Positions 45,583 to 54,476 of a stretch of DNA of 64,000 nt are shown piece after piece (positions within the stretch are counted from its first letter, which is position 1; every line of letters starts with the position of its first letter). Where the stretch lies: positions 1-64,000 of the forward strand of contig JAMPFR010000002.1 of NCBI GenBank assembly GCA_023664365.1, written 5' to 3'. The translations under genes and the position numbers were made by a program. The notes under the pieces are model-generated. The model made no database searches. It saw nothing but the letters and a program-made list of their open reading frames with translations, and was not told the origin of the DNA. Source of the DNA: Acetatifactor muris (lineage in GTDB: Bacteria > Bacillota > Clostridia > Lachnospirales > Lachnospiraceae).

Positions 45583-46901
45583 GCCGTAAAATTGCAGAAA
45601 AATCAGCCGTAACAATTGCAGAGGAAGAAACGGACAGCAGAAAAACGGATGAAGGTAAACTGATTTTCACTCGTTATCGCAGGAAAAGCGGTGTTTTTTT
45701 GCTGAAAAAGGATAAACTGACCGTGGCGGCCTTTCCGGCAGAAAGCCGGGTAGGGGAAATCTATCTGGCCCGGGTTGCAAATGTGGCAAAGAATATTGAC
45801 GCCTGCTTTGTGGAAATACAGCCGGGGGAAATCTGTTTTCTTCCTTTGAAGGACGCACAGTTTCCCTTCCTGCTGAATCGGAGCTTTGACGGGCGGATTC
45901 TGGAGGGAGACGAACTGGTGGTGCAGATTACCCGGGATGCCCAGAAGACAAAACAGCCGTCTGTCACAGCCCATATTTCCCTTTCAAACGATTATTTTGC
46001 CCTTGTCTTTGGCCCCACCCGTGCAGGCTTTTCCGCAAAGCTTGCAGCAGATGAAAAGAAACTGCTGGAAAAAAAGCTGAAAGAGGCAGACGTTACAGTG
46101 GGCGGATGCTTGGTGCAGCCTTCAGGGGACAATATATCTCAGGCTTTGCCGGGGCTGCCCTCCCTTGGATTGATTGTCAGGACAAGAGCTGCAGAACTGG
46201 CAGAATCGGATGCCACACTGATTAAAGAGCATTTTCAGCGCTTTCTGGAAGAGTTCCTTAGCTTTTTCAGGAATGCCGTCCACCGTACCTGCTTCAGCTG
46301 CCTGAAAAAGAACAGTCTCATTGACAATATCATGTCTGAGTTTTTAACCAATCTGGCAGCCCCGGAGGAATTTTCAGAGCTGCTTACCGACGATCCTCTG
46401 ATATATGCGCAGCTGGAGGAATACAGAAACGCTCATCTGACGGAGAAAAGCCTGCGCCTGTACGAGGATGCCCTGCTTTCTCTGTCAAAACTGTACAGTC
46501 TGGAAAGCAGGGTAGAAGAAGCTCTGACAGAGCGTGTGTGGCTCAAATCCGGCGGTTATCTGATGATTCAGCCCACAGAAGCGCTCACTGTCATCGACGT
46601 AAATTCCGGCAAATATGAGGGCAGGAAAGATGATTTTCTCAGGGTAAATTTGGAGGCGGCACAGGAGACGGCAAGGCAAATACGGCTTCGCAACCTTTCC
46701 GGTATCATTATAGTGGATTTCATCAATATGAAAGAGGCGGAGAGCAGGGCAGAAGTAATGGACTGCCTGAAAAAGCATGTACACAGGGACAGAGTAAAAA
46801 CAACGGTTGTGGACATGACGCCCCTTGGGCTGGTGGAAATTACCCGTAAGAAAATAACAAAACCCCTCAGGGAAACGCTGTCCGGAGGAAATTTATCATG
46901 A
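45579..46901 (+). CDS. rng: Ribonuclease G/E family protein
   Basis: A 440-residue RNase G/E-like endoribonuclease. Segments matched are the S1-like region (GEIYLARVANVAKNIDACFVEI), and the catalytic aspartates in TVIDVNSGK and IIVDFINM. RNase G/E cleaves AU-rich single-stranded RNA in rRNA maturation and mRNA decay. The start overlaps the DUF2344 stop (ATGA), and the stop overlaps the following NUDIX start in the same way. In other Clostridia rplU is the usual next gene. Confidence 0.92.
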   Translation: MSRKIAEKSAVTIAEEETDSRKTDEGKLIFTRYRRKSGVFLLKKDKLTVAAFPAESRVGEIYLARVANVAKNIDACFVEIQPGEICFLPLKDAQFPFLLNRSFDGRILEGDELVVQITRDAQKTKQPSVTAHISLSNDYFALVFGPTRAGFSAKLAADEKKLLEKKLKEADVTVGGCLVQPSGDNISQALPGLPSLGLIVRTRAAELAESDATLIKEHFQRFLEEFLSFFRNAVHRTCFSCLKKNSLIDNIMSEFLTNLAAPEEFSELLTDDPLIYAQLEEYRNAHLTEKSLRLYEDALLSLSKLYSLESRVEEALTERVWLKSGGYLMIQPTEALTVIDVNSGKYEGRKDDFLRVNLEAAQETARQIRLRNLSGIIIVDFINMKEAESRAEVMDCLKKHVHRDRVKTTVVDMTPLGLVEITRKKITKPLRETLSGGNLS

Positions 46902-47452
46902 AATTTTTGAAATTTGAAAAAGTGCGGGACGGAAAATATCTGAAAAATTATGAAATCACTTATTTAAACAAATCCGGGCGGGAAAAGAAATATGAAATTG
47001 TCAGCCGAAGGGAACTGCAGGGAATCGAGGATGTGGGCGGGAAACCCAGCGGCGTGTCCATTGTGGCAACCTGTGAAGGGAAATTGCTCCTTTTACATGA
47101 ATTTCGCATGGGTGTAAACCGGACTATTTATAATTTATGCGCCGGAATGCTGGACGCTGACGAGTCCATTGAGGACTGCATTGCACGGGAACTTTTTGAA
47201 GAAACGGGGCTGCGGGTAAAAACCATCAAAAAAATTCTGCCGCCTTCCTTTGCCGCCGTGGCTATTTCCGACACTACCACCTATATTGCCTTTGTGGAAG
47301 CCGAAGGCACTTTTGAGGATCACACCTCCGATAATGAACAGATTGACGCAGGCTTTTACACAAAGAGCCAAGTTTCCCGGCTTTTGGAAACAGAACTATT
47401 CAGTTCCAGAGCCCAAATGGCGGCGTATTTCTTTACGGAATATGGGCTGTGA
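46898..47452 (+). CDS. NUDIX hydrolase, ADP-ribose pyrophosphatase-like
   Basis: A 184-residue NUDIX protein. The box is AGMLDADESIEDCIARELFE followed by ETG, and the N-terminal strands resemble ADP-ribose pyrophosphatases (EIVSRRELQGIEDVGGKPSGV). It would split ADP-ribose or a related compound. It is coupled to rng by an ATGA overlap, so both are in one operon. It is followed by the 72-bp repeat array. Confidence 0.88.
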   Translation: MKFLKFEKVRDGKYLKNYEITYLNKSGREKKYEIVSRRELQGIEDVGGKPSGVSIVATCEGKLLLLHEFRMGVNRTIYNLCAGMLDADESIEDCIARELFEETGLRVKTIKKILPPSFAAVAISDTTTYIAFVEAEGTFEDHTSDNEQIDAGFYTKSQVSRLLETELFSSRAQMAAYFFTEYGL

Positions 47453-47489
47453 GAGTACATCGGTGACGGATCTAACTATGCGCAAAAGA

Positions 47490-47713
47490 CAACTTTAACG
47501 AATAGTTGGCACGAATTCTGAGCAAGCCTATTCGTTATCAGCAAGGCGCCAACTGATTCGTTAAAGTTGTTGTATAGTTGGCACGAATTCCATGCAAGCC
47601 TATTCGTTATCAGCAAGGCGCCAACTGATTCGTTAAAGTTGTTGTATAGTTGGCACGAATTCTATGCAAGCCTATTCGTTATCAGTAAGCGCCAACTGAT
47701 TCGTTAAAGTTGT
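47490..47713. repeat. Three-unit 72-bp repeat array with internal stem-loops
   Basis: Three near-identical 72-bp units start at TAGTTGGC 47503, 47575 and 47647. Each contains TAGTTGGCACGAATTC, then GCAAGCCTATTCGTTATCAG, and CGCCAACTGATTCGTTAAAG. The 14-base CAACTTTAACGAAT before the first unit pairs with ATTCGTTAAAGTTG at the end of a unit; AGTTGGC pairs with GCCAACT inside each. The array lies between convergent NUDIX and flotillin genes. Confidence 0.85.
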
Positions 47714-47724
47714 CATGTCATAAA

Positions 47725-49185
47725 TTATTTGGTATCTATGTCATCTGCGGATTTTCTGTTAGGTTCATTGCCGGCAGTTGCCACCTTACCGGCCAGGAAT
47801 CCGGAAAGGACTGCCTGCAGATCCACGCCTGTAGATTCCTTCAGACCGTCTGTGACCTGCACAACGGTGCCCATAATATCCTTCATCAGCTTGGAAGAAT
47901 TTCCCTCACCATACATGGTGATCCTGTCAACGCTGTTAAGAGGTTCTGCTGCATTCTTAACCACTTCAGGAAGCGCTTTAAAGTACATTTCCAGGACTGC
48001 GGCTTCACCCATCTTAGCCATAGCTTCCGCTTTTTTCTCGATACCTTCCGCCTCGGCAACGGATTTTGCCCGAATGGCCTCTGCCTCCGCCAGACCTCTG
48101 GTACGGATACCTTCAGCCTCCTGTTCCATGGTGAATTTCTTGGCTTCAGCCTGTGCCTTCATGGCTTCGGCTTCCTTCTCGGTCTCGAATTTCTTTGCCT
48201 CAGCTTCCCGCTGGCGTTCATACAGCTGTGCGTCAGCCTGTTGCTGCTTTGCAAATCTTTCCGCTTCCGCCTTCTTTTTCACCTGGGCATCCAGAGCCTG
48301 TTCCATGACCTCGGCTTCCCGCTGCTTTAAGAGGATTTCCTTTTCCTGCTTTGCGATATTCGCGTTTGCAGTGGTAATTTCCACAGTTTTTCGCTGTTCC
48401 TCCTCCTGAATCTTATAGGCCGCATCAGCCTCCGCCTTCTTAATATCCGATTCACGCTTCAGTTCAGCCTTCTGAATAGCCAGTTCATTCTGTTTCTTGG
48501 CGATCTCAGATTCTGCATTAACCTCGGCTTCATTAGCCTCACGTTTTGCATTGGCCTGTGCCTTGGCAATTTCCTTTTCGCTCTCCGCACGGGAAATAGC
48601 TGCGTTCTTTTGAATTTTTACAATGTTATCCACGCCCAGGTTCTCAATAACGCCGTTGCCGTCCACAAAGTTCTGTACATTAAAGCTGATAATGTCCAAT
48701 CCCATGGCTGCAAGATCCGGTTCCGCATTCTCCTTTACCAGAAGCGCAAACTTCTGACGGTCGGACACCATTTCCTCCAGCGCCATCTTTCCTACGATTT
48801 CACGCACATTGCCTTCCAGAACCTCCCTTGCCACACGTCCGATGTACTCCGCGTTCTTGTTCAGGAAGTTTTGTGCCGCCAGCTTCAGGCGCTCTTCATT
48901 GTCGCTGATTTTCACATTGACGGTGGCGTCCACATTAATATTAATGTAATCAGCGGTAGGAACCGCGTTGGACGTTTTTACGTCAATAGGGATCAGCTGC
49001 AGGTTCAGCTCATCCTTTCTCTCAAGAAAAGGAATCTTAACTCCCGCCTTACCAATCAGCACTTTTGGGTCTTTTCTCAGGCCGGAAATAATAATCGCCG
49101 TGTCGGGCGACGCCTTGACATAGCCTGTAAAAAAGATTAAGAGAAACAGAAGAATAATAGCCGCTACAGTAACTCCAATAAACAT
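47725..49185 (-). CDS. Flotillin/SPFH domain protein
   Basis: A 486-residue flotillin. An N-terminal membrane helix (residues 3-25) precedes the SPFH domain (about 26-210) and a very long Ala/Glu/Lys/Gln-rich coiled coil (about 210-440). Flotillins scaffold membrane microdomains and affect envelope stability. A short tail (ESTGVDLQAVLSG) follows the coil. AAAGGAGA lies upstream. It is alone on the minus strand beside the repeat array. Confidence 0.93.
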   Translation of the reverse strand: MFIGVTVAAIILLFLLIFFTGYVKASPDTAIIISGLRKDPKVLIGKAGVKIPFLERKDELNLQLIPIDVKTSNAVPTADYININVDATVNVKISDNEERLKLAAQNFLNKNAEYIGRVAREVLEGNVREIVGKMALEEMVSDRQKFALLVKENAEPDLAAMGLDIISFNVQNFVDGNGVIENLGVDNIVKIQKNAAISRAESEKEIAKAQANAKREANEAEVNAESEIAKKQNELAIQKAELKRESDIKKAEADAAYKIQEEEQRKTVEITTANANIAKQEKEILLKQREAEVMEQALDAQVKKKAEAERFAKQQQADAQLYERQREAEAKKFETEKEAEAMKAQAEAKKFTMEQEAEGIRTRGLAEAEAIRAKSVAEAEGIEKKAEAMAKMGEAAVLEMYFKALPEVVKNAAEPLNSVDRITMYGEGNSSKLMKDIMGTVVQVTDGLKESTGVDLQAVLSGFLAGKVATAGNEPNRKSADDIDTK

Positions 49186-49316
49186 ACACTCTCTCCTTTC
49201 GTTTTTACATAAATTTGGTTTCTGCCTTCTGAAGTCATTATCTCATAAAGCCGCTTCCCGGGAAACAGGCACATGGCTATATTAAGCCCCGCTAATATGG
49301 GAAAAAGCGCACGAAA

Positions 49317-49769
49317 TCAGTGAAAAAGCTCTTCCGAATCAAGAAATATGGTAAAAGGGCCGTCATTCAACAGCGCAACATTCATTTCAGCGCCGAAGCT
49401 CCCCTCTTCCACTACTGCCGTCTCACGCCTGCAGCAGTCAATTATGTATCGGTACAGTTCATTGGCCAAATCCGGCTGGCCTGCATTCGTAAAGGAAGGC
49501 CGGTTGCCCTTCCGGCAGTCCGCATAAAGCGTAAACTGCGAAATCAGCAGCAAATGTCCCTCCACTGTCTTCAGATCAAGGTTTGTCTTGCCGTTCTCAT
49601 CCTCAAAAATACGGAGTCCCAACAGCTTTTTCACCATTTTATCGGCAATCTCTTTTGTGTCCTCTCCGCTGATGCCTATGAAAACCAGCAGCCCCCGTCC
49701 AATCTTCCCGATAACCTTTCCCTCTACGGATACGCTGGCCTCATTTACTCTCTGAATCAGAAATCTCAT
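49317..49769 (-). CDS. dtd: D-aminoacyl-tRNA deacylase
   Basis: A 150-residue DTD that removes D-amino acids from mischarged tRNA. The catalytic [17 protein letters not shown] and the C-terminal [13 protein letters not shown] are diagnostic. Its 5' end overlaps the AI-2E family gene by 29 bases, so it is translated within the same transcript. Confidence 0.96.
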   Translation of the reverse strand: MRFLIQRVNEASVSVEGKVIGKIGRGLLVFIGISGEDTKEIADKMVKKLLGLRIFEDENGKTNLDLKTVEGHLLLISQFTLYADCRKGNRPSFTNAGQPDLANELYRYIIDCCRRETAVVEEGSFGAEMNVALLNDGPFTIFLDSEELFH

Positions 49770-51177
49770 GATCCTTATTACCCTTCTGCTCTGTATTGTC
49801 TGTGTCTGTTATATCTTTATCCGGTGCATTTTCTTTTTTTTCGGTGACTTTTACAGGCCAGGAAAAATGCCATCCTCCTTTAGCCAAATGTCTTTGCTTT
49901 CGTTTGGACGCTGTATGGCTGTTCTCCGCAGGAATGACTTCGTGGAATCCCTCTTCATCTACATATTCCAGCTTTTCATATTGATTTGTTTCCGTGGGCA
50001 GCTGCTTCTTCGTCAGCGCCATATTCACGGCGGCGCGGACAGCCGCATAAATTACCGCCAGAATAGGTACGCCGATAATCATGCCGAACACACCAAACAA
50101 TCCGCCGAAGAAAGTAATTGCAAAAATAACCCAGAATCCGGTCAGTCCGGTGGAGCTTCCCAGAATCTTCGGCCCGATAATATTGCCGTCAACCTGCTGT
50201 AAAATAAGAATAAATATCACGAAATACAGACAGTTCAAAGGGTGCAGCGGATCCACAACAAAAATCAGCAGGGTGCAGGGAACCGCACCCAGGAAAGGGC
50301 CGAAAAAGGGTATGATGTTGGTGACTCCGATGATAACGCTTACCAGCGCCGCATAGGGGGTCTTCATAATGGATGTACCGATAAAACACAGGATTCCGAT
50401 AATAATGGAATCTATAATTTTCCCGCCCAGAAATCCGATGAAGGTCTGGTGGGTAAAACGAAAATTTTTAATCAGTATATTGGAGGTATCCTGCTCAAAT
50501 ATGGCATAACTCATTTTTTTCGCCTGACCTGCAAACTTTTCCTTGCTGGCCATCATGTAAATGGAAATGATAAATCCTATGACAAAATCCCACAGACCGC
50601 CTACGACGTTGAGAACGCTCAGTGAAACCGTCTTTATCAGACCTGCTGCGGTATTCGGCAGATCGTTCGTAACCCATTGTTCCAGTTCGCCGGAGTATTT
50701 GTTGACGGTCTTGATCACATAATCTCCCACGTCAGGATTGTCCTCCAGCGCTTTGTTCAGCCATTTGGTGATATTTGCGGTATAGGAATCAAAATTCTTA
50801 ACAATATTCTGTATACTGGGGACAATCTGGGATATCAGCATGGATATCAGGAGATAGATCAGTCCCACAAACAAAAAGGCAGTAATCAGGATGCTGACTC
50901 CCCGGATAACGGATTTTTTCTTTTTTCCGTCTTTTATTTTCAGTTTTTTACAGAGAGGAAACAGTATTTTCAGTTCCACAAAATTCAAAACAGGCGTGAG
51001 CAGATATGCTATGGCCATTCCCACCACCACCGGCATCAAAATGTCCGTGAGGGTATTGATGCCGGATTTGATGTTGGAGCTGTGGAACACAAAATAGTAA
51101 AAAACTATTGCGGCGGCGATTGCCAGAAATGCAGTAAGTCCCCAGCGAAAATACTTGTTGTTGATTTTAAATTTCAT
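49741..51177 (-). CDS. AI-2E family transporter
   Basis: A 478-residue membrane protein with about eight transmembrane helices. Typical segments are the start region [20 protein letters not shown] and the later [24 protein letters not shown]. The family includes exporters of autoinducer-2 and sodium/proton antiporters, so the substrate is not known. The last 70 residues are a cytoplasmic charged tail with Glu/Lys/Asp repeats. dtd follows with overlap. Confidence 0.88.
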   Translation of the reverse strand: MKFKINNKYFRWGLTAFLAIAAAIVFYYFVFHSSNIKSGINTLTDILMPVVVGMAIAYLLTPVLNFVELKILFPLCKKLKIKDGKKKKSVIRGVSILITAFLFVGLIYLLISMLISQIVPSIQNIVKNFDSYTANITKWLNKALEDNPDVGDYVIKTVNKYSGELEQWVTNDLPNTAAGLIKTVSLSVLNVVGGLWDFVIGFIISIYMMASKEKFAGQAKKMSYAIFEQDTSNILIKNFRFTHQTFIGFLGGKIIDSIIIGILCFIGTSIMKTPYAALVSVIIGVTNIIPFFGPFLGAVPCTLLIFVVDPLHPLNCLYFVIFILILQQVDGNIIGPKILGSSTGLTGFWVIFAITFFGGLFGVFGMIIGVPILAVIYAAVRAAVNMALTKKQLPTETNQYEKLEYVDEEGFHEVIPAENSHTASKRKQRHLAKGGWHFSWPVKVTEKKENAPDKDITDTDNTEQKGNKDHEISDSESK

Positions 51178-51248
51178 TCAGGTATCCCTTCTTCAAGCGT
51201 ATAAGATATATTTCTATCATACACTTAATTTTTCGATACCACAAGTGT

Positions 51249-51857
51249 TTATTTTGCCTTCATTGCTTCTATGGGCATCAGGTTAAAGCGGATGAAAAAG
51301 CCTCTGTCATGGCGGCATACGGGACATACATAAGGCGCACTTGTCCCCTTATATACAAAGCCGCAGTTTAAACACATCCACTCCTCTTCCACATCGGACA
51401 CAAACAGCTTTCCTTCCTTTATGAGTTCCGCATATCTTCCAAAACGGTCTCCGTGTATTTTTTCAATATCGGCAATCTGGAAAAAGGAAGCCGCTATCCT
51501 CTCAAATCCTTCTTCTCTGGCTTTTTCTCCAAAATTTTTGTAAACGTCGTCATGCTCCTCATACTCATTATGCTGTGCCATACTGAGCAGGTCTGCAATA
51601 TCCTCGGAAATATCCACAGGATATCCTCCGTCGATAAAAATGCTTTTACCTGCCATTTCCTGCAGATGCTGATAGAAAATTTCCGCATGCTCCTTTTCCT
51701 GAGACGCCGTAAAGGCAAATATGGCGCTTATGACGTGCATACCGTTTTTCTCCGCCTGGGAGGCGGCAAAGGTATAGCGGTTGCGGGCCTGACTTTCTCC
51801 TGCAAACGCCCTCATCAGGTTATCCTTGGTTACACTGTTTGCAAATTCAACTGCCAT
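51249..51857 (-). CDS. rbr: Rubrerythrin
   Basis: A 202-residue rubrerythrin: ferritin-like diiron domain (about residues 5-140; FAGESQARNRYTFAA, EKEHAEIFYQHL) and a C-terminal rubredoxin-like domain with CLNC and CPVC. It reduces hydrogen peroxide in anaerobes. A rather long spacer joins the two parts. The start at 51857 is used in preference to 51914 because the domain begins there and GGAAAGGA is upstream. Expression is likely tied to oxidative stress. Confidence 0.92.
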   Translation of the reverse strand: MAVEFANSVTKDNLMRAFAGESQARNRYTFAASQAEKNGMHVISAIFAFTASQEKEHAEIFYQHLQEMAGKSIFIDGGYPVDISEDIADLLSMAQHNEYEEHDDVYKNFGEKAREEGFERIAASFFQIADIEKIHGDRFGRYAELIKEGKLFVSDVEEEWMCLNCGFVYKGTSAPYVCPVCRHDRGFFIRFNLMPIEAMKAK

Positions 51858-51940
51858 TATTTCATCTGTCCTTTCCTGTTTTGATTCCCGCTTGCTGCCC
51901 GTGTATGCTTGCATCGGGCTGTTGACTAATCGGGGCCGTT

Positions 51941-51955
51941 GACAATATAATTGTC
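51941..51955. promoter_or_regulatory. Inverted repeat, candidate operator upstream of rubrerythrin
   Basis: GACAAT-ATA-ATTGTC is a 6-3-6 inverted repeat about 85 bases before the rubrerythrin start. It does not fit the PerR or Rex consensus as I know them. It could instead be part of a promoter, since TTGACA lies across its left end on the plus strand. Confidence 0.35.
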
Positions 51956-52145
51956 CGGTTTCTTTTAAAGTATATCCAAACCTTTGTAAAAAAATTGCCT
52001 GATTCCCTTAAATTTCATATTGAAATCTGTTATAATACGGTATAGATTGTTTGCCGTATATGTCTGATTGGCAGCATATGGCGGCTTGGCAGTATATGTC
52101 TGACAGCAAACGGCGACAGCGTTTTACAGAGGAATAGGGGAAAAT

Positions 52146-52886
52146 ATGAAATTGCAGCAGGTATTAAGCTATGTCCGCAGGGCTGTGGACGATTATCATA
52201 TGATTTCGGAAGGTGACCGGATTGCTGTTGGGATTTCCGGCGGCAAGGACAGTCTGACGCTTCTTTATGCCTTGAACGATCTCAGGCGTTTCTACCCCCG
52301 GCGCTTTGAAATCCATGCGGTTACGGTGGACTTGGGGTTTGACAATCTGAATCTGGATAAAATCAAAGCGCTGTGTAATACAATGGGTGTAGATTATACC
52401 GTTATCAAAACGGATATTGCACAGGTTATCTTTGAGGAACGTAAGGAGGAAAACCCCTGCTCTCTCTGTGCAAAGATGCGAAAGGGTGCGCTGAACCAGG
52501 CTGTCAAAAAAGCAGGCTGCAATAAAGTTGCCTATGCCCATCACAAAGACGACGTAGTGGAAACCATGCTGATGTCTTTGATTTTCGAGGGACGTTTTCA
52601 TACTTTTGCTCCGGTGACCTATCTGGATCGTATGGAGCTTACTGTCATCCGCCCTCTCATGTATATGAATGAAGCTGACGTTATCGGTTTTGTCCATAAA
52701 TATGACGTCCCGGTGGTAAAAAGCCCCTGCCCTGCCGACGGGCATACCAAGCGGGAATATGTGAAAAATCTGCTGAGAAACCTGAATCTGGAGAATCCGG
52801 GAGTAAAAGAGCGAATGTTTACCGCTATTGTAAACAGCAATATGAAAGGTTGGGAAAAAGAGAATGGCTGTGATGAATCCAAATAA
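52146..52886 (+). CDS. TtcA-type PP-loop ATPase
   Basis: A 246-residue ATP-binding protein of the TtcA/TilS-like group. The PP-loop is GISGGKDS (residues about 28-35). NPCSLCAKMRKG is the Cys pair that in TtcA binds an iron-sulfur cluster, while the second Cys region reads SPCPADG. TtcA makes 2-thiocytidine in tRNA; homologues can instead thiolate other positions. A TATAAT at 52031-52036 lies upstream. It overlaps the recombinase gene by 23 bases. Confidence 0.88.
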   Translation: MKLQQVLSYVRRAVDDYHMISEGDRIAVGISGGKDSLTLLYALNDLRRFYPRRFEIHAVTVDLGFDNLNLDKIKALCNTMGVDYTVIKTDIAQVIFEERKEENPCSLCAKMRKGALNQAVKKAGCNKVAYAHHKDDVVETMLMSLIFEGRFHTFAPVTYLDRMELTVIRPLMYMNEADVIGFVHKYDVPVVKSPCPADGHTKREYVKNLLRNLNLENPGVKERMFTAIVNSNMKGWEKENGCDESK

Positions 52887-53931
52887 TTACCATGACGAGC
52901 AGAACAAACAGAATATATTGAAAATGCGGGCAGTGCTGGAAACTCTCCCTCCCTTCTGCCGCACCTATTTCCGGGGCATTGAGGAATACACCTCCTCCCG
53001 TACCCGGCTTGCTTATGCTTATGATTTGAGGCTGTTTTTTGAATTTCTCCATGAGCAAAATCCTGTCTGCGCCAAAATGGAAATAAAGGATTTTCCGCTG
53101 GAGGTTCTGGAGCAGTTGTCCCGAATCGATATTGAGGAATATTTGGAATACATGTCATACTACGAAAGAGACGGCAGGGAAATCACCAATGAGGAGCGTG
53201 GCAAGGAACGGAAGCTTGCCGCCCTGCGCAGCTTTTATAATTATTTTTATCAGGGGGAACTGATTAAGAATAATCCGGCCGCCCTGGTTCCTATGCCCAA
53301 GAAGCATGCAAAGGAAATCATTCGCCTGGAGCCAAATGAGGTGGCAATTCTGTTGGATCAGGTGGAGAATGGCGCCAAACTGACGAAAAAGGAACTGGAA
53401 TATCACAAAAAGACCAAACTCCGGGATGTGGCTTTGCTGACCCTTTTGCTGGGGACGGGCATCCGTGTGTCCGAGTGTGTGGGACTGGATATTCAGGATG
53501 TGAATTTTGATGTGTGCGGAATCAAAATCCGCCGCAAGGGCGGCTATGAGGCAGTTGTATATTTCGGAGAAGAGGTGGAAACTGCTCTTTTGGACTATCT
53601 GGAGGAGCGGAATCATATCATTCCGGAACAGGGACATGAGAACGCCCTCTTCCTCTCTCTGCAGAACCGCAGAATGGCTGTGCGTTCTGTGGAAAATCTT
53701 GTCAAAAAATATTCCTCCAGAGTTACTACCCTGAAAAAAATCACACCCCACAAATTGAGAAGTACCTATGGCACCACGCTGTATCAGGAAACCGGAGATA
53801 TTTACCTGGTGGCGGATGTACTGGGGCATAAGGATGTCAATACCACCAGAAAACACTACGCAGCCCAGGATGACGAGCGGCGCAGGCGGGCCGCAAATGT
53901 TGTACGGCTGCGGGAAAAAAAGACGGAATAG
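52864..53931 (+). CDS. Tyrosine recombinase (XerC/D-like)
   Basis: A 355-residue site-specific recombinase. The N-terminal core-binding domain is at about residues 30-150. The catalytic set is visible: Arg in GTGIRVSE, Lys in RRKGG, HKLR, the HXX element LGHKDV and Tyr in TRKHYA. XerC/D resolve chromosome dimers at dif; this may be the host Xer or a clade-specific relative. It overlaps the PP-loop gene (different frames) and has a weak ribosome binding site, so translation is probably coupled. No integrated element is seen beside it. Confidence 0.88.
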   Translation: MAVMNPNNYHDEQNKQNILKMRAVLETLPPFCRTYFRGIEEYTSSRTRLAYAYDLRLFFEFLHEQNPVCAKMEIKDFPLEVLEQLSRIDIEEYLEYMSYYERDGREITNEERGKERKLAALRSFYNYFYQGELIKNNPAALVPMPKKHAKEIIRLEPNEVAILLDQVENGAKLTKKELEYHKKTKLRDVALLTLLLGTGIRVSECVGLDIQDVNFDVCGIKIRRKGGYEAVVYFGEEVETALLDYLEERNHIIPEQGHENALFLSLQNRRMAVRSVENLVKKYSSRVTTLKKITPHKLRSTYGTTLYQETGDIYLVADVLGHKDVNTTRKHYAAQDDERRRRAANVVRLREKKTE

Positions 53932-53944
53932 CCAAAGGGCGGAT

Positions 53945-54337
53945 TTAATACACAAACTCCGGCGAGTAATAGGGAATGATCAGACTCTGGCCGGCAGCCA
54001 CACTGCCATCCGCATCCAGATGGTTGATGCTTCGCACCTCTGCAATGTAACTGTTTTTGTCCTTATAAAAATCATAGTCGATGTACTCTTCTGCAATGTC
54101 CCACAGGTTCTCTCCTGCTTCCACCGTGATCTGCGTGTAATATTTAAAGCCGCTGCTTGCATTTGACTTGATTGTATTATAAGAAACCGTACAGATTATA
54201 ATTATGCAGATGGTGGCAAATACGGTAAAAAAAGCTGTCACGGCCTTTTTCCTGCGCTCTCTGCGAAGACGCAGAACCCGTCCGTAATGTCTTAATTCCC
54301 TGTCGCTCATCTTCTGAAGATTTCTGTACGTTCTCAT
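53945..54337 (-). CDS. LysM-domain single-pass membrane protein, YneA-like
   Basis: A 130-residue protein: basic cytoplasmic N-terminus, transmembrane helix at about residues 33-52, then a LysM domain (about 70-125; ITVEAGENLWDIAEEYIDYDFYKDKNSYIAEV). This is the architecture of YneA, the Bacillus SOS cell-division suppressor. The promoter carries three LexA boxes, so LexA control is strongly indicated. The ATG at 54337 (AAAGGG 8 bases ahead) is preferred over 54376. Confidence 0.85.
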   Translation of the reverse strand: MRTYRNLQKMSDRELRHYGRVLRLRRERRKKAVTAFFTVFATICIIIICTVSYNTIKSNASSGFKYYTQITVEAGENLWDIAEEYIDYDFYKDKNSYIAEVRSINHLDADGSVAAGQSLIIPYYSPEFVY

Positions 54338-54369
54338 AGTTTTCACCCTTTCAGCACGTTCATATGTTC

Positions 54370-54443
54370 GGAACACTTGTTCTATATTTGCATTATATTA
54401 TAAGAACAAATGTTTGTCAACAGAAAAATCGAACATATTTTCG
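54370..54443 (-). promoter_or_regulatory. Consensus promoter overlapped by three LexA boxes
   Basis: On the minus strand TTGACA (54420-54415), a 17-base spacer and TATAAT (54397-54392) form a full-consensus promoter. LexA-type sites fitting CGAAC(N4)GTTYG with few mismatches are: AGAACAAATGTTTG at 54403-54416 in the spacer, GGAACACTTGTTCT at 54370-54383 in the initially transcribed region, and CGAACATATTTTCG at 54430-54443 upstream of the -35. Repression when LexA is bound, and strong release upon damage, would be expected. Confidence 0.8.
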
Positions 54444-54476
54444 CTCGCCTCGTTCGGGTGATTTCCGTTATATAAT

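Noticed and set aside
47490..47713. CRISPR array
   Set aside because: The units are contiguous 72-bp copies without variable spacers and no cas gene is present.
51941..51955. PerR box in front of rubrerythrin
   Set aside because: The inverted repeat does not match the TTATAATNATTATAA consensus well, so I kept it as an unassigned repeat.
52864..53931. Tyrosine recombinase as an integrase of a prophage or ICE
   Set aside because: No tRNA, att repeats, phage or conjugation genes lie beside it, and it is coupled to a housekeeping-type gene.
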